NCBI GenBank assembly: GCA_020639075.1
Contig: JACKHI010000001.1
Span: 1,612,001 to 1,676,000, forward strand
Length of the DNA: 64,000 nt
Direction of reading: 5' to 3'
Source: Phycisphaerales bacterium
Lineage (GTDB): Bacteria; Planctomycetota; Phycisphaerae; UBA1845; UTPLA1
Of the stretch, positions 52,658 through 63,472 are shown piece by piece. The translations under genes and the position numbers were made by a program. The notes under the pieces are model-generated. The model was not told the DNA's origin. It saw only the letters and a program-made list of their open reading frames with translations, and did not search any database. Position 1 is the stretch's first letter. The number at the start of each line of letters is the position of its first letter.

Positions 52658-52974
52658 CCGCCTGACGCGTTGGGTTGCCCGAGCCTGCAAATGGCGCAAG
52701 AGCGCCACCAATGGCGGCATTTGCAGGACCATTTGCCGCGTTTGCTGCATCACACGGGCCGTTTGCGCCGCCAAATTCGCCAATTGCCGCAACCTTTGCG
52801 CTGCCGGAGCGCGCGAATGCCGCAAACCGGCCGACAAACGCCGCGGCGCTGCCACCATTCTGCGCGTTTCAGGCCCGTGCGGGGGCTTCCTTCTCCGGCG
52901 CGCTCAGTGGGCACGGGGCCCACCCTAAAAGCCGCAGCACGACGCACGCCACGGCGAGACGCCGAGGCTTTGAA
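52658..52974. other. non-coding stretch with short-word periodicity
   Basis: Between about 52684 and 52865 the word TTTGC or its complement GCAAA recurs every 12-25 bases (CATTTGCAGG, CATTTGCCGC, GTTTGCTGC, GTTTGCGCCG, CTTTGCGCTG). Open frames on both strands are Ala/Pro- or Arg-rich and have no ribosome site. It resembles a degenerate tandem array more than a gene. Confidence 0.4.
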
Positions 52975-53046
52975 TTCTCACGACTCGAGATTCACGAACA
53001 ACGACTCATCACTCGCGACTCGAAGCTCGCCACTCGCAACAAGGCG
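52975..53046. repeat. degenerate ACTCG-word repeat
   Basis: Loose copies of ACTCG/CACTCG words (CACGACTCGAGATTCACG, CACTCGCGACTCGAAGCTCG) fill the bases just beyond the MoxR stop. It resembles the simple-repeat filler inside rarA in style, though the word differs. Confidence 0.55.
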
Positions 53047-54066
<1,020 letters not shown>

Positions 54067-54153
54067 TCGCCTCTCCGTCTTTGCAATCGGGCGTTGCCAA
54101 ATGCACGCCCGTAATTACTCAATCTCGCTTCGCCGGCTTGTCAGCCGCCCCCC

Positions 54154-54188
54154 GTGGCCCAGCCTACTGGCTGGGGCCCCGAATTGCG
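54154..54188 (+). repeat. hairpin repeat (GTGGCCCA family), copy 6
   Basis: GTGGCCCAGCC pairs with GGCTGGG around TACT (7-bp stem), followed by GCCCCGAATTGCG. Another copy lies 80 bp away in the opposite orientation. Confidence 0.65.
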
Positions 54189-54235
54189 ATCGACAACGAA
54201 TCGCCGCACAAACTGACGAGAAAACGCAAGTGCAG

Positions 54236-54270
54236 CGCAATTCGCTCCCCCAGGTCAAGACCTGGGCCAC
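54236..54270 (-). repeat. hairpin repeat (GTGGCCCA family), copy 7
   Basis: On the minus strand GTGGCCCAGGTC pairs with GACCTGGG around TT, then GGAGCGAATTGCG. It shares the CGAATTGCG tail with copy 6, so this pair forms its own subgroup. Confidence 0.65.
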
Positions 54271-54304
54271 GGACCGCATGCATGCCCGCAATTGATCACT
54301 CTCG

Positions 54305-57300
54305 TCACTTCTTCTCGTCGCCCTCTTCGCGGGCGCGCTTCTTCGCCTTCAACAGCCGCGCCGTCATGCTCTCTTGCGGGCCCTCTTCGCCCGGCTTCTT
54401 CGGCGCAGGCATTGGTGGCGGCGCAACATCCTTCGCCCCCGCACCGCCCATCGCCTCGGAAAGATCCTTCGCCGGCTTCGCCGTCGCACCGGCGTCGAAC
54501 TTCGCGCCAATATCGAGCGCAGGTCCCTCCAGCGGCGGCGCCGCGACGGGTCGCTTCCGCTCCGCCGTATCCCCGCCCGAACTGGTGCGCTGCTCCCGTA
54601 TGCGCTCGCGCACACCGCGCAGATCCTTCAACGTCTCTTCCGACTTCCGCCCTCGTCCGACGCGCGCCAGGCTCGCCACGTAGTTGCTCGTCGCCGCAAG
54701 CCATTTCAACGGATCGACGGCGATGCGACGCACCGCAATGTCGAACAGAAACGCTACAATGGCGAGCTTCAGTAACGTGTCCCAGATGGGTCGCCGCGAC
54801 ACGGTATCCGGCATGTTGTGCGCGAAGACGGCCTTGCGGCTCTCTTCGCCTTCCGGCGACAACACACGACCGTCCGTCTCGTCGGCGATCTCGCGAAGCA
54901 GAGCCTCGTTGATCGTCAGATCGCGATACTCCGGCGAATACGCGACTGTCACGCCCGTTCGTATCCGGGCCGCCTTCTGCGTCGCCGTTCCCGGCGCCGT
55001 CACGTTGACGATGTAGGCGCCGCGCTGGTCGACGTTGAAAAACGCCTCGAAACGTCCCGGTCCCGTCTGCTTGATCTCGACGGGCACACTCGTCGCGTCG
55101 GGCCGCACAAGCGTCCCGCCGAACTGCCGGAAGCCGGCGATCGCACCGCCTTCTTCCATGCTCTCGATGATCAAGTGTCCGCGATCGCCTTCGACAACCG
55201 TCGTCACATCGTAATTCGCGGCCGAACCCTGCTGCATGCACCAGCGAATCGTTTGCGCCCACAACTTGCTGAACGCCGCCCATTCCGTCCAATCTGTCCC
55301 CCAGTGGTTCCACCAGCCGCTTGTGAACGCGACGGCGCGACCGGAACCGCACAACCAGTGCGCGAGCAACGGATCGCCCTTCTTCGTGAGCAGCGGAATT
55401 TCGACGTCCGGCACATCCTTGCGAGGCGTCGTCACGACGTAGCCGCCGAGCTGCGGCAGCGGCGCATCGATCCCCGCCATCAGGTCGGACAGATTGTTGG
55501 GATTAATGCGCGGCTCGAACTGTTCCTCGCGGATGAGCGGTCGCCGAACAATCTTCGCTTCCTTGATGAAGATCTTCGGGAGCTGTTTCTCGTCGCCGGG
55601 CTTGCTGAGATTCCAATACCGGCCGCCCGTCGCTTTGGCGATGCTCTTAAGCGTCCCGATCTCCATCGATCCGTGCGGGAAAATGGAGACTGTGGAACAC
55701 GTGACTTTATTCGCCTTCATCCGATTGAGAAGCGCCGCAGACGGCGACTGCGCGTCGCCGTCGGAAATGATGATCATGTGCCGCTGCGCCGCATCCTTCT
55801 TGGACATCAGGGCCTTGTACGCCTGACTCATCGGCGTGTCATAGTCCATCATGTCGCCGTTCATCATGCCGCGGATCTTCTGCTTGATCGCATCCTTATC
55901 CTTGGCCTGCTGAAGCGGCACTTCCCACGCGAACCCCGCCATACCCCAGCCGACGACGCCGAAATAGTCGAGACTGCTGACCGTCTCCAACGCGGCGACT
56001 GCCGTCTCGATCCCCCACTTATTGCCGTTGGGCATCTCGCAGGAATGCATGACGATCGCCAGCGCGCCCTTCGGAATCTGGCGTACATTGTCGACGTCGA
56101 ACTTGATCGGCATGACGTCTTCAACGGGCGAACCCTGCCAGCCGCCCGCGCCGAAGCTATCGTTGCCGCCGATCATGACCAGACCGCCGCCGAGATCCCT
56201 TACATACGTCGCCAGCATCCGCTGCTGTTCGGCGCTGAACAGATCGGCCCCGGCATTCGCAATGACAATCGCGGCATAGTCCTGAAGCACCGCCGTCGAC
56301 AACCGCAGCGTCTCGGCGTCGGCCCAGCGCACCTCGATGTGCTCTCGCCGCAACGCGTCAATCAGGAGGCCGTCTTCTTCGCGCGATTCGTTCTTGCCGA
56401 CGAACAGCACCTTCGGCGGTCCTTCGACCGTCGTGTACGCGACAGTCGAGTTGTTCTCGCTGATGATGTCCGCCCGCGGGTCATCCGGAATGAACTCCGC
56501 CGTGAATTCGTGGGACTGCTCCGACGTGATCGGTAATCGCAGAGCGAAGGGATTGCGACCCGCCTTGAGTGTGATGTGCTGTCCGAACGCATCGGAATCC
56601 GGATCGAGGTCAATCAGTTTCGATTCGTCGCCGATCCGCTGGTGGATCCGAATCTCGCCCGACGTATCCTTGTCGCTGCGAATGATGGGTCGCAGCGTGA
56701 TCTGCTCGTGCAGGTTCGCGTAGGCCGGCGCCTTGAGCTGCTCGAAAACGACTTCAGCGCCGTGCTCGTATCGAAGCGGAATCACATCGACCGACAGATT
56801 GTTGGCCTTCGCCGCTTTCGCCTCTTCGACGGCGTCGCCGACGTTCTGATTCCCGTCCGACAGGATCACGAGCCGGTTGTTCATCCCCGGCGCCATACAG
56901 GCGATCGACATCCGCAGGGCCTGGGCGATATTCGTCTGGTCCGGTCGCTGACCGTCGGGGAATGGCGGCTTGTTTCGAATCGCATCGCCGTCGACCATCT
57001 TGCCCATCGGCAACTGCTCGATGTTCGTTCGGCCGTCGAAAGTCAGAAGCGTCGCCTTATCCTTGTCCTCCATATGCATCGTCGACTCGACGACGAAGCT
57101 CTCGGCGGCGTGTCGCACATCGAGCGGCACGGACCGCGAGAGGTCCAGAAGGTACATGACGTTCAGATCATCGTTGCGGAGGATCTTGTGCGTACCCGCC
57201 AGCGCGAGAACCAGCAGCGCAAGCACGACGAAGCGCATCGCCATCGACATTTTACCGCGGACCGGCCCCAGCCCCGCCATCGATCGTCGCGACATCCACC

Positions 57301-57376
57301 AGAACAGGACGATCGCGAAGAGAATGACCAGCGCCCACGGCCGATCGAATCGACTTAGAGTGAATAGATCGCGCAT
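54305..57376 (-). CDS. VWA and glutamine-amidotransferase-like membrane protein
   Basis: The 1023-residue protein has two N-terminal membrane helices (about 13-28 and 46-62). A VWA domain follows, whose metal site is DLSRS (78-82) with LVILSDGNQN later. Next comes a class-I glutamine-amidotransferase-like fold (IVIANAGADLFSAEQQRML, GLVMIGGNDSFG) and a second VWA-like part (MIIISDGDAQSPSAAL). A helix near 895 is followed by a Lys/Pro-rich tail. The catalytic Cys-His-Glu triad is not evident, so the fold is probably structural. It is the natural partner of the MoxR ATPase next door. Confidence 0.9.
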   Translation of the reverse strand: MRDLFTLSRFDRPWALVILFAIVLFWWMSRRSMAGLGPVRGKMSMAMRFVVLALLVLALAGTHKILRNDDLNVMYLLDLSRSVPLDVRHAAESFVVESTMHMEDKDKATLLTFDGRTNIEQLPMGKMVDGDAIRNKPPFPDGQRPDQTNIAQALRMSIACMAPGMNNRLVILSDGNQNVGDAVEEAKAAKANNLSVDVIPLRYEHGAEVVFEQLKAPAYANLHEQITLRPIIRSDKDTSGEIRIHQRIGDESKLIDLDPDSDAFGQHITLKAGRNPFALRLPITSEQSHEFTAEFIPDDPRADIISENNSTVAYTTVEGPPKVLFVGKNESREEDGLLIDALRREHIEVRWADAETLRLSTAVLQDYAAIVIANAGADLFSAEQQRMLATYVRDLGGGLVMIGGNDSFGAGGWQGSPVEDVMPIKFDVDNVRQIPKGALAIVMHSCEMPNGNKWGIETAVAALETVSSLDYFGVVGWGMAGFAWEVPLQQAKDKDAIKQKIRGMMNGDMMDYDTPMSQAYKALMSKKDAAQRHMIIISDGDAQSPSAALLNRMKANKVTCSTVSIFPHGSMEIGTLKSIAKATGGRYWNLSKPGDEKQLPKIFIKEAKIVRRPLIREEQFEPRINPNNLSDLMAGIDAPLPQLGGYVVTTPRKDVPDVEIPLLTKKGDPLLAHWLCGSGRAVAFTSGWWNHWGTDWTEWAAFSKLWAQTIRWCMQQGSAANYDVTTVVEGDRGHLIIESMEEGGAIAGFRQFGGTLVRPDATSVPVEIKQTGPGRFEAFFNVDQRGAYIVNVTAPGTATQKAARIRTGVTVAYSPEYRDLTINEALLREIADETDGRVLSPEGEESRKAVFAHNMPDTVSRRPIWDTLLKLAIVAFLFDIAVRRIAVDPLKWLAATSNYVASLARVGRGRKSEETLKDLRGVRERIREQRTSSGGDTAERKRPVAAPPLEGPALDIGAKFDAGATAKPAKDLSEAMGGAGAKDVAPPPMPAPKKPGEEGPQESMTARLLKAKKRAREEGDEKK

Positions 57377-57440
57377 TGGCTTTCTTCGTCGTCGCTTCTA
57401 CATCGGGCCGTGCGGCTCCGTCACCCCGGCCTTGTGATTG

Positions 57441-58391
57441 TCACCAGTCTATCACCTCGACACGATTGTTCCACGAATCGAGGCAGTAAATCAGTCCATT
57501 TCCGCCGACGGCGACGGCCCACGGCTGCGCCAACTGACCGACATCGCGGCCGACGCTGCCCCAACTGCCCAACTCGGATCCGTCCTTCGCCATTCGCACG
57601 ATGCGGCTGTGACCGCGATCGGCGATTAGCAAATTCCCGGCGCCGTCGAATGCAAGGCCAAACGGATAATTCAGCGCGTCCTCTCGCCCATCCCGCATCG
57701 GCGTCAGTGCGCCCAGGAATTTCCCGTCCAGCGAATACTTGCAGATGCGATGCCCGCATGAATCGGCGACCCAGAGCACGCCCGCATCGTCCAGCACCAT
57801 CGCCTGCGGTCGATCCGTCCAGCCATCGCCCGAATCCTTGTTGGCGAAGCTCTTGATGTACTTCAGATCCGGCGTGAACTTGCTGATCCGATCGTTGCCG
57901 CCATACTCCGACACGAACACGTTTCCATCGGCATCCCGCGCAATCGCCGTCGGAAATATGAACTGCCCCGGCCCCTCGCCGCGCTCACCGAAACGGAACT
58001 GCTCCGTCCCGTCCCGATCATAGACAATCACGCGCGCATAGTGCGTGTCCGCGACCCATATCCGACCATCGCTGTCGGCGTACACGCCCGTCGGCTTGCC
58101 GTTGTCCCATTCAGGCATTCGCCAGGTCTTTTCATGTACGCCCTTCGGGCTGAAGCGCTGCACGCGTGCGCTTTTGTCGATCACGAACACGCGACCATCA
58201 ACGGGGCTGATCGCCATCGCCCGAGGATATGCGAACTCGCCGTCGCTGCGGCCGACTTTCCCGAACACGAACTCGACGTCGCCGACATCGCCCCGCGGAG
58301 CCACGACGGCCCCTGCGACCAGGTAACATATCCCGACGGCGCCGAGACACGCGGCAATCTGGATGACTTGACGAAGGCCCATCAGGTTCAT
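57441..58391 (-). CDS. NHL-repeat beta-propeller protein
   Basis: ATG 58391 has GGAG 8 nt upstream. After a signal-anchor helix (6-28) the 317-residue protein is a six-bladed NHL propeller. Typical blades read FAYPRAMAISPVDGRVFVID, GPGQFIFPTAIARDADGNVF and DALNYPFGLAFDGAGNLLIA, and it ends GLIYCLDSWNNRVEVIDW. It is probably periplasmic and binds protein or polymer; no enzyme site is visible. It lies between the VWA gene and the ABC permease, all on one strand with short gaps, which suggests one transcript. Confidence 0.9.
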   Translation of the reverse strand: MNLMGLRQVIQIAACLGAVGICYLVAGAVVAPRGDVGDVEFVFGKVGRSDGEFAYPRAMAISPVDGRVFVIDKSARVQRFSPKGVHEKTWRMPEWDNGKPTGVYADSDGRIWVADTHYARVIVYDRDGTEQFRFGERGEGPGQFIFPTAIARDADGNVFVSEYGGNDRISKFTPDLKYIKSFANKDSGDGWTDRPQAMVLDDAGVLWVADSCGHRICKYSLDGKFLGALTPMRDGREDALNYPFGLAFDGAGNLLIADRGHSRIVRMAKDGSELGSWGSVGRDVGQLAQPWAVAVGGNGLIYCLDSWNNRVEVIDW

Positions 58392-58457
58392 TCTAAGCGC
58401 TCCGACATGCCGGGACGAGTGGACTCCGCTTGTCGCCAGCCCCACAACGCATCGCGG

Positions 58458-60125
58458 TTACGAGTTCACGCCCGGTTGACGCGCGTTTCCTCCGCCGCGT
58501 CCGCGCATAACGCCGTAAAACGCGAGCCCCGCACACGCGACCACAATCGGCAGGTACATCAAAAGCGCCAAGGCCAGCGTCTGGCCGTGACGACCATAGT
58601 GCATCTGTGAATCGAGATAGACCGCCAGGCTGTCATCGCCCCATCGCGGCGCCTTCGCCAGCAACGACGCCTGCACCTCTGAGAACGCCAGCAATCCCGC
58701 CGCCCCCGCGCCGACGATCGCCGCCCCGCGCACGAACGGCCATCGTCCCGCACGCCATGCGCCGATTCCCGACGCACCGTCCGTCTCGGCCTGGTCCCGT
58801 ACACTCCTTGGCGCCGACCAACCCGCGGCAACCGTCAGGCACACGGGAATGAACGCATAGCGTGCGAGCATTGCCGCGATCCAGACGACGGGCGTGTCGT
58901 CGTAGAGATTCCAGCCCGAAGCGCTGCCCATCGCGCGGCTGGCAAAAAAAGAAATCAGACTCGTTGACACCAGCGACGCCGGCAGAAGCGCCGTCACAAT
59001 GGTCACGACAACGATCAGTCTCCCGGGAAACTTCGCACTCGAATCGCGACCGAGAAAGGCGAGTTCGCACGCCAACGCGATCGCGATCGCCAACACGCAA
59101 GTCGCCGCCGCCACGATCGCCGTCGCCGACGCAGGCCCTTTCGCCGATTGCCATACGCTCGCCATCGCGCTCAGGATCGTATAGCGCTGATCCGTCGCCA
59201 ACATCGCAAAGAACACGATCACGGGCATCATCGCCGCGACTCCGGCCATGGCGCCGGCGACGATCGTCATCGAACGACCGCCGAATCGACGCACATCGCG
59301 CGACGGCGACGCATCCAAATGCCATGATTTGATCCGACGCAAGCCGGGGATCGCGCAGATCGACAACAGCGCAATCGCAGCCAGCATCGGCCATGATCGC
59401 CAGAAGATCTGGCCTGCAGGGCGAGCTTGCGCCATCGCCAATTCCGCTTCACGCACCATCTCGACCGACCACACATCCGACGCGAGCATCAGTGGTGCGA
59501 CAAGCGCATCCAGCGCCGCCGACACAAAGACGACCGCCGCCGCCGCGCCGATCGGTCCGCGCAACATCGGCATCGCACCGCGCCACAACGCACGGGCCGG
59601 CGTCGCGTCGAGCAACGCCAGTTCCATCGCCTCGCCGCCGCTGCGTCTCAGACCGTCGAGGATGGCCGCCGCCGGTATCGGCCACAACCACATGCCGAGC
59701 GCCACCGCAGACAAACCACGGGCGCCCCACGGACCCGTCGCGATCATGACGTCGTTCAGCCATCGAACGACCGTCAACTGGCTCGTCATCAACAATTGCC
59801 AGGCGTAGGCGTGAATGCTCGGCATCGTCAGGATTGAGACGAGCATCAGTGCGGATAATGTGCGTCGAGTCCATGGTCGACGCCCCTGAGCGATCGCACA
59901 TCCGACAGGAAACGAAATCACCAGGGCTATCAATGTCGCGCCGCCCGCGATTGCGAACGAATTGATCAGCGAATGCAGTCTCGCTGTGGATGGCAGGATC
60001 TCGACGCCCTCGCCAGGCCCGGCAAGTGACTGCGCGAGAATCGTCCCGAGCACGACGCCATGGGCCGCCAAGAGCGCCGCCCATCCGACGCATTGCACGA
60101 TACGATAGAAAAGCGTCGAGATCAT
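58458..60125 (-). CDS. iron(III)/thiamine-type ABC transporter permease (fused two-half)
   Basis: The 555-residue protein has about twelve membrane helices in two homologous permease halves, as in FbpB/ThiP proteins. The binding-protein-dependent loop appears as EAMELALLDATPARALWRG in the first half and as the diverged RDQAETDGASGIGAWRAGRW in the second. It follows the binding-lipoprotein gene by 108 nt on the same strand. The ATPase subunit needed for transport is not encoded in the window. Confidence 0.9.
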   Translation of the reverse strand: MISTLFYRIVQCVGWAALLAAHGVVLGTILAQSLAGPGEGVEILPSTARLHSLINSFAIAGGATLIALVISFPVGCAIAQGRRPWTRRTLSALMLVSILTMPSIHAYAWQLLMTSQLTVVRWLNDVMIATGPWGARGLSAVALGMWLWPIPAAAILDGLRRSGGEAMELALLDATPARALWRGAMPMLRGPIGAAAAVVFVSAALDALVAPLMLASDVWSVEMVREAELAMAQARPAGQIFWRSWPMLAAIALLSICAIPGLRRIKSWHLDASPSRDVRRFGGRSMTIVAGAMAGVAAMMPVIVFFAMLATDQRYTILSAMASVWQSAKGPASATAIVAAATCVLAIAIALACELAFLGRDSSAKFPGRLIVVVTIVTALLPASLVSTSLISFFASRAMGSASGWNLYDDTPVVWIAAMLARYAFIPVCLTVAAGWSAPRSVRDQAETDGASGIGAWRAGRWPFVRGAAIVGAGAAGLLAFSEVQASLLAKAPRWGDDSLAVYLDSQMHYGRHGQTLALALLMYLPIVVACAGLAFYGVMRGRGGGNARQPGVNS

Positions 60126-60233
60126 GCAGCGTCGTTCGTATCCGTCATCGATAATCGCCGTTCGAGGAGTGCAACGCCATCAAATCGCCTCATGTGAAGC
60201 AAGAACATCCCGCGGACACAGATCGACGTATTG

Positions 60234-61280
60234 TCACTCCCGGCGAAACGGATCGACTCGATCGATCATGGCCCCCGACTGCCGTAATGCGGCTGCCGCC
60301 TTCACATAGTCCACATCAGCAGCGCGAACGTCGTCGATCCCGAGTTCCCTTCGCAGCGCTTCACGAACGGGCACGTTGTGTGATTCGCTCGCGTACAGCG
60401 CCTCTTCCATCCGCGCCGACGCAATGTAGTCGATCAGCCGCTTCGCCGCAGTTTCGTTCCTCGCCCCGTTCACCAGCGCGACGGAACAGGGTATCCATAG
60501 CGTGCCCGGCAACATCGTCCGCCCGTTCGGCGACGACATGTCGGGATAGACGGCATCGATTGAATCGCCCCGCTGCCTCGCGACGATCACGTCGTCCGTA
60601 TCCGTCGCGGCAAAATCGACGCGTCCCTGCGCGAGCAACAGGACGGCGTGGCTGTTGCCGTCGGCGCGCACAACTGCATTCGACTTCATCGACTTCAGAA
60701 ACTCCTCGAACGAAGCCTCGCCCCATTCCGACAGCATCGCAGAAAAGTGGCCGCGCGTCGTCCCGAATCGCGGGTCCGCCATCGCGACGCGACCCCGGTA
60801 TTCCGGCTTGGATAAGTCCGCCCACGCCGTCGGCGCGTCTACCCGTTTCGTGCGCTTCGGATCGAAGGCGAGTACGCGGCCTCGCATGCCGAAGGCGGTC
60901 CATCGTCCCTGCGGATCGACAAACCTCGCCGGAATTCCCTCAGCCGTTGCGGGTCGATAGGACGCCAACACGCCGGCATTCGCCAGTTCGATCGTGCCGA
61001 AAACCTCACTCGACCACCACACATCGGCGCGCGGTTGCGATCGTTCGGCCAGCAGCTTGTTCACAAGCCCCGTCGTCTTGCCCGCCTCGGTGTCGAACCG
61101 AGCGTTCACTTCGATTCCCGTCTCCTTGGAGAAGGCATCGAGCAGCGGCTCCGCGAACATGCGATCAACCGAACAATAGACGACCACCTGGTCGCTCACT
61201 GCTGTCGTCGCGGCGTTTTGCTTCCCGCTTGAGTCGCAACCGGAAAAGATGCACAACGCAACGCCAATGGCCGCGCTCAT
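60234..61280 (-). CDS. iron(III)-type ABC transporter substrate-binding lipoprotein
   Basis: ATG 61280 begins a lipoprotein signal (MSAAIGVALCIFSGC, lipobox Cys15). The 348-residue protein then matches FbpA/AfuA-type binding proteins: VVVYCSVDRMFAEPLLDAF, RADVWWSSEVFGTIEL, NSHAVLLLAQGRVDFAATDT and ARNETAAKRLIDYI. The family binds ferric iron or small anions; the ligand residues cannot be settled by eye. It precedes the fused permease, forming a two-gene import unit without an ATPase. Confidence 0.92.
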   Translation of the reverse strand: MSAAIGVALCIFSGCDSSGKQNAATTAVSDQVVVYCSVDRMFAEPLLDAFSKETGIEVNARFDTEAGKTTGLVNKLLAERSQPRADVWWSSEVFGTIELANAGVLASYRPATAEGIPARFVDPQGRWTAFGMRGRVLAFDPKRTKRVDAPTAWADLSKPEYRGRVAMADPRFGTTRGHFSAMLSEWGEASFEEFLKSMKSNAVVRADGNSHAVLLLAQGRVDFAATDTDDVIVARQRGDSIDAVYPDMSSPNGRTMLPGTLWIPCSVALVNGARNETAAKRLIDYIASARMEEALYASESHNVPVREALRRELGIDDVRAADVDYVKAAAALRQSGAMIDRVDPFRRE

Positions 61281-61513
61281 GCATCGCGGGTGTTGAAGAA
61301 ACTGGACGGCTGTCAACTCGCAACTCCGGGACGACACTCAGCAACGCACAACTGCGCCGCATCATATGACGATCGCGCGATCGACGGATTTTCGCTCAAT
61401 TGGGAATGGAATAAACACGACCCAGGTACACGTCCGGCCCCCAAATGGCTGCGACAGCGACGCGGATTGCCGGCAATTCACACGCAAAACGGCTCCCGCC
61501 GATTGGCGACGAC

Positions 61514-63472
61514 CTATTCAGAATCGTCGCCGCCATTGCCACCCGACGTCGCATCACTGCCCGCTTCGCTCGATGACGCGTCACCGCCATCGACCGGCGC
61601 GTTGCCGGAATCGATGTCCTCGCGAATGCGATCGAAGTACTTGCGGATGCTCTTCTTGTACTTCTTGGGAATGCGACCGCGATTCAGTGAATCCGTCGCA
61701 TCGATCTCGCCGGCCTGGAAGGCCTCGTTGAATTCGACGCCCGATTCGCCTTTCTCCTGCGAACCCTTGACGAATTGCTGGCCAATCACGGACCCGCCGC
61801 GGCCGTTCCTCGTCTTGGCGCGGACGTTTCGCGTTGCCGTCTTGACGCTGTCGTCGCGATCACGCTGACCGAATGCTCGGCCCCGACCGCCCTGGCCGTT
61901 CCCCTGCCCCTGACCGTTGCCCTGACCTTGGCCTTGGCCCTGACCTTGCCCTTGGCCTTGGCCGTTCTTCCCCTGGCACTTCGGACAAGGTGCACCATCA
62001 GGCAAGAAGCCCGTGCCGTTGCATTGATCGCAATCGCCTTCGTCATTCGACGGATCAAAATCCTCGAGCGATTCTTCCGCATCCTGGAGGTCGTCCATCT
62101 GCGACTCGAGGTCGTTCAGCGACTGCTCCATCTGCTCCATTTCGTTGAGCTGTTCGCCGGCTTCCCCGAGTTCCTTCTGGGCTTGTTCAGTCTTGCCCTC
62201 TTCAAGCGACTTCGACGCCTGCTTCATCGAGTCGCCCATCTTCTCGCACTGCTGATTCGCCTTCTGTTGGGCCTTCTGCTCCTGCTGGATCTTGTTGAGC
62301 AGCTTCTCCATCTGCTCCTTCGTGACGCCCTTGTCCTGCATGCGCTGAGCCAGTTCCTCGGCCATTTTCTTCAACTGCTCAGGGTCTTTCTTCGCCAGAT
62401 CGCTGAGCGTGCGCTGCGCATCTTCCTTCGACATTCCGGCATTCTGCAGTTGTTGTTGCGCCTGCTTGTCCTGTCCGGCCTGCTGTTTTTCAGCGGCTTC
62501 CTTCAACTTCTTGGCCAGTTCATTCAACTGACTCTTCAGCTTCTCCGCCGATGCCGGATCCATCTTGCCGTCGTGAGCTCGCTTCGCCAGCTTCTCCTGA
62601 AGCTTCTTGACCTCTTCCTGGGCTTCGCCGAAGTCCCCTGCCGACATGTGGCTCATCAACTCTCGCAGTTCGCTCTTCGGATCTTCCGGCTGACCGATCT
62701 GACGAAGCCGCTTGTTGATTTCTCGCTGCGCACGGAACTTGTCGGCGTCCGCCTTGTTCTTGAGCGCTTCCTTAAGCGTGTTCAACTGCTTCTTCGCCAT
62801 TCGGCGCTTGAAATTCGGATCGGAATTCATCCGGGCGAGATCTTTCGCGTCCAGCTTGCGATTCTCGTCCAGATCCACATCCGGATTCTGTTCCGCGACC
62901 TTCTCGATAATACTCACGGGGCGCTTCAGCACTTCGGCTTTCGCCAGGTTTTCGGCAGCGTCCACGCGCGCCTTCGCCTGATCGTCTTGCCTCCCCAGCA
63001 GATCGAGTTCCGGAATCAGCAGCGACAACGCCGCAATCAGCAACATCATGCCGCTTAACGAAAGCGAGCCGCTCCAGCGGACGGGAAGGAACCGTCGAGC
63101 GCTCATTCCCGCGACCGATTGCTCCGCGTCGTGATGCACCGCAGTCGCGAACGCGTCGCCTTCAACGCCGGCAATCGCCACGGACGTAGACGTCCGCTCG
63201 CGCAGCCCCGCAGCCGCATCCAGCGCCTCGGCCGCCGCCAGAAGACTCTCGCGACGCATCGACAACCAGATGAACGATGCGACCACGCTGCCGCCGAGGA
63301 TTCCCAGCGCGACGCGATCCATCGGCCATTTCATACTGAACAAGCGATGAGGCACCCAGAGTGCGATCCACAACCCGATGCCCCAGACCAGGCACCAGCC
63401 GAGAACATGCAGCCATCGATTCAACCACAATCGCCGCTGAGCACGCACGACTTCGCGTTCGAGATGGGACAT
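61514..63472 (-). CDS. membrane protein with long coiled coil and DnaJ-type zinc motif (DUF4175-like)
   Basis: ATG 63472 has GGAGG 9 nt upstream. The 652-residue protein has three N-terminal helices (about 18-40, 53-71, 131-153) and a roughly 300-residue Lys/Glu/Gln coiled coil (for example KKLKEAAEKQQAGQDKQAQQ). It continues with a CxxC pair (CDQCNGTGFLPDGAPCPKC), a Gly-Gln repeat tract and a basic region (RGRIPKKYKKSIRKYFDRI). DUF4175-like proteins sit near MoxR/VWA genes in planctomycetes and alphaproteobacteria. The envelope-linked role is inferred from this setting. Confidence 0.82.
   Translation of the reverse strand: MSHLEREVVRAQRRLWLNRWLHVLGWCLVWGIGLWIALWVPHRLFSMKWPMDRVALGILGGSVVASFIWLSMRRESLLAAAEALDAAAGLRERTSTSVAIAGVEGDAFATAVHHDAEQSVAGMSARRFLPVRWSGSLSLSGMMLLIAALSLLIPELDLLGRQDDQAKARVDAAENLAKAEVLKRPVSIIEKVAEQNPDVDLDENRKLDAKDLARMNSDPNFKRRMAKKQLNTLKEALKNKADADKFRAQREINKRLRQIGQPEDPKSELRELMSHMSAGDFGEAQEEVKKLQEKLAKRAHDGKMDPASAEKLKSQLNELAKKLKEAAEKQQAGQDKQAQQQLQNAGMSKEDAQRTLSDLAKKDPEQLKKMAEELAQRMQDKGVTKEQMEKLLNKIQQEQKAQQKANQQCEKMGDSMKQASKSLEEGKTEQAQKELGEAGEQLNEMEQMEQSLNDLESQMDDLQDAEESLEDFDPSNDEGDCDQCNGTGFLPDGAPCPKCQGKNGQGQGQGQGQGQGQGNGQGQGNGQGGRGRAFGQRDRDDSVKTATRNVRAKTRNGRGGSVIGQQFVKGSQEKGESGVEFNEAFQAGEIDATDSLNRGRIPKKYKKSIRKYFDRIREDIDSGNAPVDGGDASSSEAGSDATSGGNGGDDSE
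61905..61972 (-). repeat. in-frame Gly-Gln hexamer repeat
   Basis: About eleven copies of a six-base unit coding Gly-Gln, with some Asn variants, form a low-complexity tract inside the coiled-coil membrane protein. Slippage could vary its length between strains. Confidence 0.7.

Noticed and set aside
54818..56536. 572-residue plus-strand frame
   Set aside because: Antisense shadow of the VWA/glutamine-amidotransferase-like gene.
61905..61972. CRISPR-like array
   Set aside because: The short regular units are a coding Gly-Gln repeat without spacers; no CRISPR array or cas gene is present in the window.
61775..63058. 427-residue Leu-rich plus-strand frame that looks like a membrane protein
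   Set aside because: Antisense of a Lys/Glu/Gln coiled coil always reads Leu/Phe-rich; the true gene has a ribosome site and zinc motif.
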